A DNA stretch of 64,000 bases, taken from NCBI GenBank assembly GCA_905214715.1, contig CAJMMT010000010.1:1-64000 (forward strand), read 5' to 3'. Shown here in pieces: positions 18,493 to 27,627 of the stretch (the first letter of the stretch is position 1; the number at the start of each line of letters is the position of its first letter). The notes under the pieces were generated by a model, which was not told where the DNA came from, did not search any database, and saw only the letters and a program-made list of their open reading frames with translations. The position numbers and the translations under genes were made by a program. Origin of the DNA: an uncultured bacterium. Lineage in GTDB: Bacteria > Bacteroidota > Bacteroidia > Bacteroidales > Muribaculaceae.

Positions 18493-18574
18493 TTAAATAA
18501 TTTTATACTATCTTTACCGAGATAGTTATTATCCAGAATATACCGAATACACGGTTTAACTAATTAGCAGACCC

Positions 18575-20470
18575 ATGAGCGAACTCGACGCCGACCAGAA
18601 AGACTATACTCCCATTATAGAACGAGAGGCAAAAAAAGTGTTCGATGCCATGAGACCCCGAGTCTCTGACGCCGACTATGCCCGGCTACAAAAAGCTTTC
18701 GAACTTGCCCGGGAAGCTCATGCCCCGCAGAAACGCAAGACCGGCGAACCATACATCCTGCATCCTATCGCAGTCGCAAACATAGCGGCTACGGAACTTA
18801 TGCTTGATGTCAACTCCGTAATTGCATCCTTTCTTCACGATGTGGTCGAAGACACACCTTATACCAACGAAGATATCCTGCAACGCTTCGGCGATGACGT
18901 GGCTTTTCTGGTCAGGGCCGTCACCAAGCAGAAAAAGGAGAAATACGAGATGTCGAAACAACTCGACAACTTCAAACAGATGCTCAATTCGGTACAGTAT
19001 GATGTGAGGGCGTTGCTTGTGAAACTCTCCGACCGTCTTCACAACATGCGCACCCTCTCTTCTATGAGAGCCGACAAACAGATGAAGATAGCCGGGGAAA
19101 CCGACTACTTTTACGCTCCGCTGGCCACGCGCCTCGGCCTTTATAATGTAAAGACCGAACTTGAGAATCTAAGTCTGAAATTCCGTTGCCCCCACGAATA
19201 TAACGAACTTGTAAGCAAAATAGAAGCGGACCGCGAAAAAAATCGCACTCATCTCAGAGTTTTTACCGACGAGATCAGTTCTCTCCTTACCAGTCACGGC
19301 ATAAAATGCCGTGTATATGCCGAATACCGCCAGCCTTATTCCCTTTGGCGCAAGATGCGCAAATATGGTGAGGATTTCGATCATCTGAAGTATCGGCATT
19401 TCATAGAGATTGTGTTCAAAGGCGAAGAGAATGTTTCGGAAAAGGAAATCACGCTTCGTATATATTCACTGCTTACAGAACGTTTCAAAGAAAAACCCGG
19501 AGGAATCTCAAACTATATAGACTCGCCGAAAGAGAACGGTTATCAGAGCTTTCACCTTAAACTTCTCGCGGACTTCGGACGCTGGCAGGAAGTCCATATA
19601 AGTTCGGAGCGAATGGTGCGCAACTCCCAGCTCGGTTGTCTGGCTGATTGCTGCGAAAGCAATATAAGACGGTGGATCGACAAGTTCCGCGCCACTCTTA
19701 AAGACATATCGCGCAATACTCATCTTCAGGAGGGAGGTGCGTTTATAGAGAACGTCGTATCATCGTTCTATAACGACGACATTATGGTATTCTCGCCACA
19801 AGGGAAACCGGTGATAATGCCGCAAAAGGCTTCGGTACTTGACTTCGCATACGAGATTCATTCCAAGTTGGGCGAACATGCGAAATATGCCCGTATCAAC
19901 GGTCGGCTGGCTCCCATCAACACTATTCTGCACCGTGGCGACATTGTGGAGATCTATCCTGATGTCGCATCTCACCCTGAAAAACGTTGGCTTGATTTCG
20001 CCGTTACATTCAAGGCCCGTAAAGCGATCAACTCATATCTGGCCCGGTTGCCGAAACCGGAATATGACAGTTGCTCTATCTGCCACCCCATACCCGGTGA
20101 AGAGGTTATAGGATTTCGGGAGAAAAGCGGCTCCATAACCCTCCACAAAAGGGATTGCCCGTTGGTAATTAAACTCGCCACGCAAGATGGCGATTCCATC
20201 ACCTCCGTTGACTTCAAGGAAGACCAGCATGTGCTTTACCCCGTTACCATACAGATAACATGTGTGGATCGCTACCACATGATAATCGACCTTGTGGAGT
20301 GCATAACCAACCAGCTGAACCTATCCATAGGAAGCATCAACACCGAAACATCCGATGCCATAGTAAAAATAAGGATCAGTTTCGCAGTACACTCATTCCA
20401 TGAGTTGCAATCCATAATCTCACACATAAAAGCCATTCCCGATGTAGACGAAGTGAAGCTCATAAACTGA
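18575..20470 (+). CDS. RelA/SpoT-type (p)ppGpp hydrolase with degenerate synthetase domain
   Basis: The 631-residue protein has the RSH order: HD hydrolase (about 40-200), synthetase-like domain (about 245-365), TGS (about 395-455) and a C-terminal ACT-like part. The hydrolase residues are intact: H63, H88-D89 and E92-D93 in HDVVEDT, D153 and N157 in LSDRLHNM. The synthetase region is eroded: where active enzymes have RxK before YSxxRKM it has EYR, the D-L-x-A-I-R strand reads RHFIEIV, RFKDYI is GISNYI, and only the glutamate E339 of ExQIRT survives. It is therefore predicted to degrade but not make (p)ppGpp. At 631 residues it is shorter than the usual 700-750. Confidence 0.85.
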   Translation: MSELDADQKDYTPIIEREAKKVFDAMRPRVSDADYARLQKAFELAREAHAPQKRKTGEPYILHPIAVANIAATELMLDVNSVIASFLHDVVEDTPYTNEDILQRFGDDVAFLVRAVTKQKKEKYEMSKQLDNFKQMLNSVQYDVRALLVKLSDRLHNMRTLSSMRADKQMKIAGETDYFYAPLATRLGLYNVKTELENLSLKFRCPHEYNELVSKIEADREKNRTHLRVFTDEISSLLTSHGIKCRVYAEYRQPYSLWRKMRKYGEDFDHLKYRHFIEIVFKGEENVSEKEITLRIYSLLTERFKEKPGGISNYIDSPKENGYQSFHLKLLADFGRWQEVHISSERMVRNSQLGCLADCCESNIRRWIDKFRATLKDISRNTHLQEGGAFIENVVSSFYNDDIMVFSPQGKPVIMPQKASVLDFAYEIHSKLGEHAKYARINGRLAPINTILHRGDIVEIYPDVASHPEKRWLDFAVTFKARKAINSYLARLPKPEYDSCSICHPIPGEEVIGFREKSGSITLHKRDCPLVIKLATQDGDSITSVDFKEDQHVLYPVTIQITCVDRYHMIIDLVECITNQLNLSIGSINTETSDAIVKIRISFAVHSFHELQSIISHIKAIPDVDEVKLIN

Positions 20471-20495
20471 TTTTGGGAATATATAAATTTTGTGG

Positions 20496-20503
20496 TAAAT
20501 TTG
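20496..20503 (+). promoter_or_regulatory. promoter -7 element for the GH13 gene
   Basis: TAAATTTG, with TTTTGG about 20 bp upstream as a possible -33 box, gives a leader of about 40 nt before the ATG at 20552. Confidence 0.55.
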
Positions 20504-20551
20504 TACTTCACCATCCGAAACCGGAAAATATAAATAAATAAGTATTCCTAC

Positions 20552-21985
20552 ATGAAAAAAATAATTGCCATCGCTACGCTCGCTGCCGTCGCCGCGCCAG
20601 GCATAGCAGCCAAAGATCGTGTCACCCATAATCCCGACGCGGTCAATACCGAGACCATTCTTCACGCCTGGAGTTGGAATTTCCCCTCCATAGCAAAAAA
20701 TATGAAACGCATCGCCGATGCCGGATTTACGATGGTTCAGACATCGCCCGTACAGAAATGTTTCAATCCCGAGGGAAGTTCCAAAAAGCTGTTCGATCCC
20801 GAAGTCACCAAAGGAAACTGGTATTACTATTATCAGCCTACCGATTGGAAAATAGGCAACCAGATAGTTGGCTCCCGCGAAGAGATGAAACAGATGATGG
20901 ATTCCGCGGCAAAATATAACATACGCATAATTGTCGATGTGTTGCCCAACCATACCGCTTTCGATGTGGATGCGGTATCGGAAGATTTCTACAAGGCTGT
21001 AGGCGGACGCGACAAGATGTACCATTCCCAGGGTCTCACTCCGGTGCGTGACTATAACGACCGTTACCAATGCACCCTCTGGGGATCTGGCGCACTTCCC
21101 GACGTAAACACCGAGAATCCGGACTTCCAGAAATATTACATGGAGTTTGTAAACGATCTTCTTTCGCTGGGCGTAAGAGGATTCCGTTATGACACCGCCA
21201 AGCACATAGGTGTTCATTCCGATCCCGTAGACACTGCGTCGGGAGTAAAGGAAAACGATTTCTGGGATGTAGCCACAGGGCGTAAGAGTGTGAAAGGTGT
21301 CAAGCTGACCGTTCCATATGATGACCTGTTCGTTTACGGCGAAGTGCTTCAAGACAAGAATGTGCCCGAAGCCGAGTATGCGGACTATTTCGGACAGACA
21401 GCATCGAGCTACGGATACGTATTACGTGAAATGCTCGAAAAAGGAAACGCCAAAGGTATGGACCTGAAGAACTGGTGCCACTCAGCCGCACCTGAATTCC
21501 TGACGACCTGGGTAGAGAGTCACGATACATATTGCAACGCTCACGAAAGCGCCGGCCTTACCGATGACCAGATACGCACCGCCTGGGTGTTCCTTACCGC
21601 ACGTCAGAACGGTACACCTCTCTTCTTCAGCCGACCCGCCGGCTCCACCCGCAAGAATTACTGGGGCGACAACATCATGGGCGCACCCGGCAATGACGAG
21701 TACTTCCATCCGGAAGTCGCTGCGGTCAACAAGTTCCGTCAGGCCATGCAGGGTCAGAAAGAGGATATAGAAGTCTCTGACAATGGAGAGGTGCTTCTTG
21801 TCAACCGTGGCAAAAAAGGTGCCGCTCTTGTCAATCTCAGCGTACACGCCAATAACGTCGATCTTCCTACAAACCTCCCGTCAGGCACATACCGCGATCA
21901 GGTTTACGGCAAAGAATTCAAGGTTTCCAAGGGCAAGCTGAAAGGCATACTCGCCCCTCAACGTACCTACATACTTACCAAATAA
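20552..21985 (+). CDS. exported alpha-amylase family glycoside hydrolase (GH13)
   Basis: The 477-residue protein starts with a signal peptide (cleavage near GIAA, residue 20) and folds as a GH13 (beta/alpha)8 barrel that cuts alpha-1,4-glucans. All four conserved regions are present: I DVLPNH (129-134), II GFRYDTAKH with nucleophile D214, III GEVL with acid/base E264, and IV ESHD with D325. A small C-terminal all-beta domain follows. It is probably periplasmic. Its own promoter and a strong terminator make it a single-gene unit. Starch or maltodextrin is the likely substrate by family. Confidence 0.9.
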   Translation: MKKIIAIATLAAVAAPGIAAKDRVTHNPDAVNTETILHAWSWNFPSIAKNMKRIADAGFTMVQTSPVQKCFNPEGSSKKLFDPEVTKGNWYYYYQPTDWKIGNQIVGSREEMKQMMDSAAKYNIRIIVDVLPNHTAFDVDAVSEDFYKAVGGRDKMYHSQGLTPVRDYNDRYQCTLWGSGALPDVNTENPDFQKYYMEFVNDLLSLGVRGFRYDTAKHIGVHSDPVDTASGVKENDFWDVATGRKSVKGVKLTVPYDDLFVYGEVLQDKNVPEAEYADYFGQTASSYGYVLREMLEKGNAKGMDLKNWCHSAAPEFLTTWVESHDTYCNAHESAGLTDDQIRTAWVFLTARQNGTPLFFSRPAGSTRKNYWGDNIMGAPGNDEYFHPEVAAVNKFRQAMQGQKEDIEVSDNGEVLLVNRGKKGAALVNLSVHANNVDLPTNLPSGTYRDQVYGKEFKVSKGKLKGILAPQRTYILTK

Positions 21986-22010
21986 CGGATTTTCAGAATT
22001 ATATAGTAAA

Positions 22011-22043
22011 AGAGATCGCTTCAGGAAGCGGTCTCTTTTTTTT
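22011..22043 (+). terminator. terminator after the GH13 gene
   Basis: A 12-bp stem (22011-22022 with 22025-22036, one G-T pair) is followed by nine T residues. The remaining 170 bp before groES hold a short AGTGTA/TACACT dyad (22051-22069) but no CIRCE-type operator was seen. Confidence 0.8.
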
Positions 22044-22214
22044 ATATGAGAGTGTAAACGATATACACTGTAGAAGCGTTGATTATTTGGCTTTGGCACG
22101 GAATTTGATAATTTTCAAAACGAAAGGCAACTGCATCAGGGTCGCAACCATATCCATGCAGTTTCCGGTACATATATTACAAAACAAATTATAAATAAAA
22201 TTTAATATTATATC

Positions 22215-22487
22215 ATGGCAATCAGACCTCTTGGCGACCGTGTGCTTATTCAGCCGACCGCCGCAGAAGAAGTAACCGCAAGCGGTATCTATATTCCCGA
22301 TGCAGCTAAAGAAAAGCCCCTTAAAGGTACTGTAGTGGCTGTAGGCAATGGAACTAAAGATGAAGAAATGATACTTAAAGCCGGCGATGTAGTACTGTAT
22401 GGCAAATATGCCGGAACCGAACTTCAATATGAAGGTGAGAAATATCTCATGATGCGTCAGAGCGACGTTCTCGGAATCATCGACTGA
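22215..22487 (+). CDS. groES: co-chaperonin GroES
   Basis: The 90-residue protein is the lid of the GroEL folding chamber. It begins with the typical IRPLGDRVLIQP strand, has the mobile loop region EEVTASGIYIPDAAKEKP and ends with GGEKY-like EGEKYLMMRQSDVLGII. Length and gene order (groES then groEL, 29 bp apart) are standard. The upstream region carries no recognised heat-shock operator. Confidence 0.97.
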   Translation: MAIRPLGDRVLIQPTAAEEVTASGIYIPDAAKEKPLKGTVVAVGNGTKDEEMILKAGDVVLYGKYAGTELQYEGEKYLMMRQSDVLGIID

Positions 22488-22516
22488 TACAATCAGGACT
22501 TAAATTCAAATTCAAA

Positions 22517-24151
22517 ATGGCAAAAGATATAAAATTCAATATCAACGCTCGTGAAGAGCTTAAAAAAGGTGTCGACGCACTTGCCGACGCAGTCAAGGTA
22601 ACCCTTGGTCCCAAAGGACGCAATGTAATCATAGAGCGTAAATTCGGAGCGCCCCATATAACCAAGGATGGCGTAACCGTAGCTAAAGAAATAGAACTTG
22701 AAGACCCGTTCCAGAACATGGGCGCCCAACTCGTGAAAGAAGTAGCCTCAAAGACCGGCGACCAGGCAGGCGACGGAACGACAACTGCCACCGTATTAGC
22801 TCAGGCAATTGTGAACGTAGGCCTGAAGAACGTTACCGCAGGTGCCAATCCAATGGATCTGAAACGCGGTATCGACAAGGCTGTATCCGCTGTTGTCGAG
22901 GGTATACGCGAACAGAGCCAGGAGGTAGATGACGACATTAACAAGATTGAAAACGTTGCCCGCGTATCTGCCAACAACGATGAGGAAATAGGCCGTCTGA
23001 TAGCGGAAGCTATGCAGAAAGTAAAGAAAGAGGGTGTGATTACAGTAGAAGAAGCGAAAGGAACCGAGACAACCGTAGATGTCGTTGAAGGCATGCAGTT
23101 CGACCGCGGTTACATCTCACCCTATTTCGTAACCAACTCCGAGAAGATGGAGTGTGAGATGGACAGTCCCCTCATTCTTCTTTACGACAAGAAGATTTCC
23201 AACCTGCAGGAACTCCTTCCGGTATTGGAGAGCGTAGCCAAGAGTGGCCGTCCCCTTCTTATCATCGCCGAGGATGTAGACAACGAGGCTTTGGCAACTC
23301 TGGTAGTAAACCGTATCCGTGGCTCTCTGAAGGTTTGCGCTGTCAAGGCTCCCGGATTCGGCGATCGTCGCAAGGAGATGCTTGAGGATATCGCCATACT
23401 GACCGGCGGTCAGGTAATAAGCGAGGTTAAGGGCATGCAGCTCACACAGGTACAGATGACCGATCTCGGTACCGCCGAAAAGGTAACTGTAAACAAGGAC
23501 AACACCACGATAGTGAACGGTGCAGGTTCGAAAGAGGCTATCCAGAACCGCGTGAACCAGATCAAGGCCCAGATAGAGACCACCACATCCAACTACGACA
23601 AAGAAAAACTTCATGAGCGTCTGGCCAAGTTGGCCGGAGGTGTGGCAGTCCTTTACATCGGCGCACCCTCTGAAGTGGAGATGAAAGAGAAGAAAGACCG
23701 TGTCGACGACGCCCTGTCCGCAACCCGTGCCGCAATTGCAGAGGGTATCGTTCCCGGCGGCGGTGTGGCTTATATCCGCTGTCTGGAGAAACTCGACCAA
23801 CTGAAGGGAGCCAACGATGATGAGAACACCGGCATAGCTATCATACGTCGCGCCATCGAGGAACCGATGCGTCAGATTATGGATAACGCTGCCGTAGAGG
23901 GTGCCGTAATCCTCCAGAAAGTAAAGGAGGGAAAAGGCGATTATGGTTACAACGCCCGCACCGATACTTTCGAAAACTTCTTTGAGAGCGGTGTGATCGA
24001 CCCGGCAAAGGTAACCCGTGTAGCCCTCGAGAATGCAGCCAGCATCGCCGGTATGTTCCTTACCACCGAATGCGTAATAGCTGAAAAGAAAGAGGAAAAT
24101 CCTGCTCCTATGCCCAATCCCGGCATGGGCGGCATGGGCGGCATGATGTAA
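22517..24151 (+). CDS. groEL: chaperonin GroEL
   Basis: The 544-residue subunit forms the double-ring ATP-driven folding chamber. The ATP-site loop VTLGPKGRNV and DGTTTATVLA, the family signature region (AAIAEGIVPGGG) and the C-terminal GGM repeat tail (MGGMGGMM) are all present. It follows groES by 29 bp and ends at a strong terminator. Confidence 0.98.
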   Translation: MAKDIKFNINAREELKKGVDALADAVKVTLGPKGRNVIIERKFGAPHITKDGVTVAKEIELEDPFQNMGAQLVKEVASKTGDQAGDGTTTATVLAQAIVNVGLKNVTAGANPMDLKRGIDKAVSAVVEGIREQSQEVDDDINKIENVARVSANNDEEIGRLIAEAMQKVKKEGVITVEEAKGTETTVDVVEGMQFDRGYISPYFVTNSEKMECEMDSPLILLYDKKISNLQELLPVLESVAKSGRPLLIIAEDVDNEALATLVVNRIRGSLKVCAVKAPGFGDRRKEMLEDIAILTGGQVISEVKGMQLTQVQMTDLGTAEKVTVNKDNTTIVNGAGSKEAIQNRVNQIKAQIETTTSNYDKEKLHERLAKLAGGVAVLYIGAPSEVEMKEKKDRVDDALSATRAAIAEGIVPGGGVAYIRCLEKLDQLKGANDDENTGIAIIRRAIEEPMRQIMDNAAVEGAVILQKVKEGKGDYGYNARTDTFENFFESGVIDPAKVTRVALENAASIAGMFLTTECVIAEKKEENPAPMPNPGMGGMGGMM

Positions 24152-24182
24152 TGCAATAGCCTGAACTGATAAAATATCCGAC

Positions 24183-24220
24183 AAAAAGGTCTTTACGGAA
24201 GTCCCGTGAAGACCTTTTTT
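24183..24220 (+). terminator. terminator after groEL
   Basis: Inverted repeat AAAAAGGTCTT(TAC) with (GTG)AAGACCTTTTTT around a short loop, with a T-run at the end; it lies 31 bp after the groEL stop. Confidence 0.8.
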
Positions 24221-24269
24221 ATTGTGTCAATTTTCCGAGCGGTGTATTGCCGTAATAAGGAGTTTTTAT

Positions 24270-24277
24270 TACTTTTG
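24270..24277 (+). promoter_or_regulatory. promoter -7 element for the riboswitch transcript
   Basis: TACTTTTG matches TAnnTTTG immediately upstream of the cobalamin riboswitch core, so transcription should begin near 24283. Confidence 0.55.
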
Positions 24278-24282
24278 TATCA

Positions 24283-24460
24283 GGAACCGCAGAGCAGGGA
24301 ACCGGGTTAGAATCCCGGACAGAAGCCGCTGCTGTATTGCTTCCGCTTGAGTATGCCGATTTTGCAGAAATGCAAGTCACTGTTTTTTCCACTCACGTCT
24401 TGAGTATTGTTTTTAGTTAATGAACTACCGCCAAGACGAGGGATGACGGGAAGGCATCGG
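24283..24460 (+). promoter_or_regulatory. cobalamin riboswitch
   Basis: The conserved B12-binding core is visible: AGGGAACCGGG (24296 on), TTAGAATCCCGG, ACAG, and CCGCTGCTGTA, followed about 95 nt later by the closing block GCCAAGACGAGGGATGACGG then GAAGGC. These are the invariant blocks of the AdoCbl riboswitch family. It has a promoter just upstream and controls the DUF4465-type gene at 24729, about 270 nt further on. Confidence 0.9.
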
Positions 24461-24728
24461 CATAACGAGGAGCTAAGTCAGAAAACCTTCTGCCGTTCCG
24501 TTTAAAACCGAGGCGACACCCGGACTTTGGTGTCTCTGACTGCAATGTTTGAATCAAGACGCGATATTTACGCGCTGCGCCGTTCTGTACGGTTGTCGGC
24601 TATTTCACGACGCTATTCCGCAATAGCGTCAGTATTTGTCGTATCTGATCATTTCTACCCCTCCTTCCCCGGAAAGTTCGCCATCGGTTTGGCTACGATG
24701 ATTCAACCAAATTTTCAATACAACAATT
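24461..24728 (+). other. long leader between riboswitch and gene
   Basis: This 268-nt segment separates the B12 aptamer from the ATG. It includes a GACACC/GGTGTC hairpin (24515-24534), and a perfect 9-bp hairpin at 24609-24630. Neither is followed by a T-run, so control by termination is not obvious. A TTG-start frame (24527-24811) runs through it but overlaps the next gene in another frame and resembles no known protein. Confidence 0.4.
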
Positions 24729-25748
24729 ATGGCAACTTTCAAAAAAGTATTTTTTGCCGCAACGGCAGTACTCGCTCTTTCGGCATCCGCCGAAGACATT
24801 GTAACTCTTGACCTCACCAAACCTCTTACTCCACTGGAATTCGACGCCAAGACCGGAGCTTGGACAGAAACCTTAAACGATGATGAGTTCACCATCGACA
24901 GTCAGGTATTCTCATTCATGCACAACTCCATGTCAGACTATGGCACATGGTGGGGCTTTACAGCATCCAACTCAGCAGACCGGGGTCAGAGCGACTTCAT
25001 TACCTATCAGTACAGCAACATGGCGAAGGGCGGCATAGTTCTCGACGAGAATGGCAAAGTTAAACTCGATGAGTATGGAGCTCCCGTAACCTCCGCAGAT
25101 GTTCCCTATATGGTGGCTTATGCCAGCCGTATGTTTGCCAAACGTCCTGCTGAAATATATTTCAACGATGGACTCATCTACAAGCCCATCGGTGTATATC
25201 TGAACCTTACCACATGGCCATATAACTCCATAGAGAATGGCGACGGATACTGCCGTCCTTTCACCGAGGGAGACTGCTTTAAGGTAATTATCCACGGTAC
25301 GGGAGCCGATGAAACCGACCGTCAGGTAGAGGCGGTTCTCGCATCATATACCAATGGAGACCTCTCCATAACCCGCGGTTGGAAATATGTTGACCTAACC
25401 CCGTTAGGCGAGGTTCAGGACTTGTGGTTCACAATGTCCACCACCGATGTAAGCGCATACGGAGACAACACTCCGACATATTTTGCTCTTGACAAACTGC
25501 AGGTTTGCAAAGCCGAGAGTGTTGAGGCAAATGCACTGGAAGCAGCTGCAAAAGGTATCACATATGACCGTCAGTCTAAAATGGTTACTATCTCCGGCGG
25601 CGATTTCGCAGCTGTCTACGACACCGACGGACGACTTATCATGAGTACCGACCTGACCGACAACCAACGCAGCTTCTCTATCAATCATCTTGACCGTGGC
25701 ATCTACGTAGTGAAATCCGCAGCCGGCCAACGCAAGATAGTACGATAA
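24729..25748 (+). CDS. exported DUF4465-type protein, B12-regulated, probable corrinoid-binding surface protein
   Basis: The 339-residue protein has a signal peptide (residues 1-21, ending SASA) and a beta-rich body with the DUF4465 look (WWGFTASNSAD, QYSNMAKGG, ADVPYMVAY). The last 50 residues (AVYDTDGRLI to GIYVVKSAAGQRKIVR) resemble a C-terminal secretion/sorting domain of Bacteroidetes. It lies under a cobalamin riboswitch. From memory, proteins of this kind occur in Bacteroides B12 uptake loci and one group, BtuH, binds B12 at the cell surface; equivalence is inferred from the riboswitch and fold type, not shown. No TonB receptor or BtuCD genes are next to it. Confidence 0.7.
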   Translation: MATFKKVFFAATAVLALSASAEDIVTLDLTKPLTPLEFDAKTGAWTETLNDDEFTIDSQVFSFMHNSMSDYGTWWGFTASNSADRGQSDFITYQYSNMAKGGIVLDENGKVKLDEYGAPVTSADVPYMVAYASRMFAKRPAEIYFNDGLIYKPIGVYLNLTTWPYNSIENGDGYCRPFTEGDCFKVIIHGTGADETDRQVEAVLASYTNGDLSITRGWKYVDLTPLGEVQDLWFTMSTTDVSAYGDNTPTYFALDKLQVCKAESVEANALEAAAKGITYDRQSKMVTISGGDFAAVYDTDGRLIMSTDLTDNQRSFSINHLDRGIYVVKSAAGQRKIVR

Positions 25749-25774
25749 AATATAAGTGTTATTTTAAATAAGGA

Positions 25775-25813
25775 AACCGGGGTCTGCCGTCGCGATGACA
25801 GCAGACCCCGGTT
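25775..25813 (+). terminator. terminator after the DUF4465-type gene
   Basis: A 13-bp perfect stem (25775-25787 with 25801-25813) with a 13-base loop; only a weak T-rich tail follows. Confidence 0.65.
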
Positions 25814-25863
25814 GCTCTATTATGACAGAGGACTACACAATCGTATTAGACCGATATCAGTAT

Positions 25864-25992
25864 CTATAGAATCAGGCTGCGCAATTGCAGCATCACTACA
25901 AGGCCGGCCAGTATCGCAAGCCATCTCAAACCCTTGGTTCCTTCTCCTTTCGTGTAGTTGCCAAACATGTAGCTGTTGAATTTCTCTTTCAT
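25864..25992 (-). CDS. small predicted membrane protein (42 aa)
   Basis: A 42-residue frame starts MKEKFNSYMFGNYTKG and ends with a hydrophobic helix (WLAILAGLVVMLQL). The frame stays open upstream to 26142, but the ATG at 25992 gives the most natural start for a small single-span protein. It sits alone on the minus strand between convergent and divergent neighbours. Function unknown; it could also be a chance frame. The rest of 25814-26294 shows nothing recognisable. Confidence 0.4.
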   Translation of the reverse strand: MKEKFNSYMFGNYTKGEGTKGLRWLAILAGLVVMLQLRSLIL

Positions 25993-26294
25993 AATGATGT
26001 AAATTAGTTTTGAAAATGGAGAACGCCCTGCCAGTATGTCGACTATGAAATCCAAAGCATATTTCTTTTTCAAACCCGCAGAGCGTCCTCCGAAATGTTG
26101 AATGTTCTCATTTCCCTTCTCACACTGCAAAATTATATTCATGCTCTGCCGAAATTTATCATGAAGCTGTTAAGTAATGTTAACAAAAAACCATCCTATA
26201 CCACCTACACCCAATATCAAAACAACGTCCACATACTTATTGGTAAGGATAACCATTTCTTTGAAAATTCAGACTTTATCCATATCTTTATAAC

Positions 26295-27284
26295 ATGAAT
26301 CCGGAAGAGATATTTAACGATCGAATCTTGTTGCTCGACGGCTCCATGGGGGTGGAGTTACGCAAGCGTGTACCCTATGGGAATGAAATAAAAGGATTCA
26401 GCATCCATCATAGACCACTCTCCATAAATCCCGATATCCTGAATCTGGCACGCCCGGAAGTCGTGGCCTCGGTTCATGATGCTTATCTTGAGGCAGGAGC
26501 CGACATAATAGAGACCAACACATTCAACTCAAACTCTATCTCCCAACGGGAATATGCCACGGAACATATGGTACGCGATCTGAATCTTACCGGAGCAAGA
26601 ATCGCAGTGCAACGTGCGCGGCACTATACACGCCTAAATCCTGCCCGTCCCAGATTTGTAGCCGGAGTCATCGGTCCAACGGCATTTCCTTTATCATTCT
26701 CAACTGATTCCACAGACGCGTTGAAAGGCCCCATAGACTTCGAAACACTTGAGGCAGCATATACGGAACAGGCCTCGGCGCTTTTGGATGGTGGTGTGGA
26801 CTTACTCCTTATAGAGACGGTCTTCGACCTGCAAAATGCGAAAGCCGCTCTTTCAGGAACAGATCACGGAATAAGAAACACGGGGAGAAAAGTTCCGATA
26901 ATGATATCGATGACAATCTCCGAAGCGACAGGCAAAATGGTTTCCGGCCACACCCCTGAGGAGATACTTCCCATCGCGGCTCCCTACTTACCGGCGGCGA
27001 TCGGATTCAACTGCGTGGAATGTTCCGATCGTTTCACAGGAATTGCAAGACGCTTCGCCAAGGCAAGCCCCTACCCGCTTATCCTATATCCCAACGCCGG
27101 TCTCCCGGACAGCCGGGGAGAATACCATATATCTCCCGAACAATTCCTCGCAAAGCTGACACCTCTCTTGGAAGATGGACTTATAAACATTGTGGGCGGC
27201 TGCTGCGGCACCACCCCAACCCACATATCCCGATTAAACCAATACCTGTCAGACACCGACGCTCGCCCTTACAAGGGCCAATAA
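26295..27284 (+). CDS. free-standing homocysteine S-methyltransferase module (MetH N-terminal type)
   Basis: The 329-residue protein is a complete homocysteine-binding (beta/alpha)8 domain. It has DGSMGVEL at the start, ETNTFNSN, and the three zinc-ligand cysteines in GFNCVEC and GGCCGT. It aligns with the first module of cobalamin-dependent methionine synthase MetH but lacks the folate, B12 and activation modules, which in some Bacteroidetes are on a separate protein. It may work with such a partner or methylate homocysteine from another donor. Its position 550 bp after a B12-regulated gene fits the first option. No partner module lies in the window. Confidence 0.82.
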   Translation: MNPEEIFNDRILLLDGSMGVELRKRVPYGNEIKGFSIHHRPLSINPDILNLARPEVVASVHDAYLEAGADIIETNTFNSNSISQREYATEHMVRDLNLTGARIAVQRARHYTRLNPARPRFVAGVIGPTAFPLSFSTDSTDALKGPIDFETLEAAYTEQASALLDGGVDLLLIETVFDLQNAKAALSGTDHGIRNTGRKVPIMISMTISEATGKMVSGHTPEEILPIAAPYLPAAIGFNCVECSDRFTGIARRFAKASPYPLILYPNAGLPDSRGEYHISPEQFLAKLTPLLEDGLINIVGGCCGTTPTHISRLNQYLSDTDARPYKGQ

Positions 27285-27328
27285 GAGTCAACACTTGTCA
27301 AGCTTTCCGATTGGATTTACTTTCTTTA

Positions 27329-27520
27329 CGGATGGGAGGAGAATAGGCACGCGGATTTTTTCGCCGCGCCTGAGGCGCTCGCAACGCGGATTGGGACGGA
27401 TTTTCGCGGATTTTTTCTTTGTACTGAAAAGATGGGTACGCTGGTATGACGCAGGCTCCATACGGGTCAGGAGCGCTGCGGCGCGACGTAAGGTTTGTGG
27501 AAATCAGCCATATTTTTAAG
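27329..27520. repeat. ACGCGGAT-rich intergenic repeat, copy 1
   Basis: This segment shares the opening ACGGATGGGAGG(A/G)GAATAGGCACGCGGAT with the copy at 31090 and blocks such as CGCCGCGC..GGCGCTCGCAACGCGGAT and GACGCAGGCTCCAT with the copy at 28945. The motif (A/G)CGCGGAT recurs within it. No coding function was seen. Confidence 0.65.
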
Positions 27521-27615
27521 CTTAACGGTACAAAATATGTCTGAGTGTACTGCGGACGGTGATGTATCACTGATTTTATTTTTGGTGGATTTTATGTTCA
27601 AATACTATTTTTCAT

Positions 27616-27623
27616 TATTTTTG
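27616..27623 (+). promoter_or_regulatory. promoter -7 element for candidate RNA
   Basis: TATTTTTG matches TAnnTTTG and ends 4 bp before the first stem of the structured region; a TTTTTGG box lies further upstream at 27579. Confidence 0.45.
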
Positions 27624-27627
27624 CAAA

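Noticed and set aside
22044..22214. CIRCE/HrcA operator before groES
   Set aside because: Only a short AGTGTA/TACACT dyad is present; the CIRCE consensus with 9-bp arms is absent.
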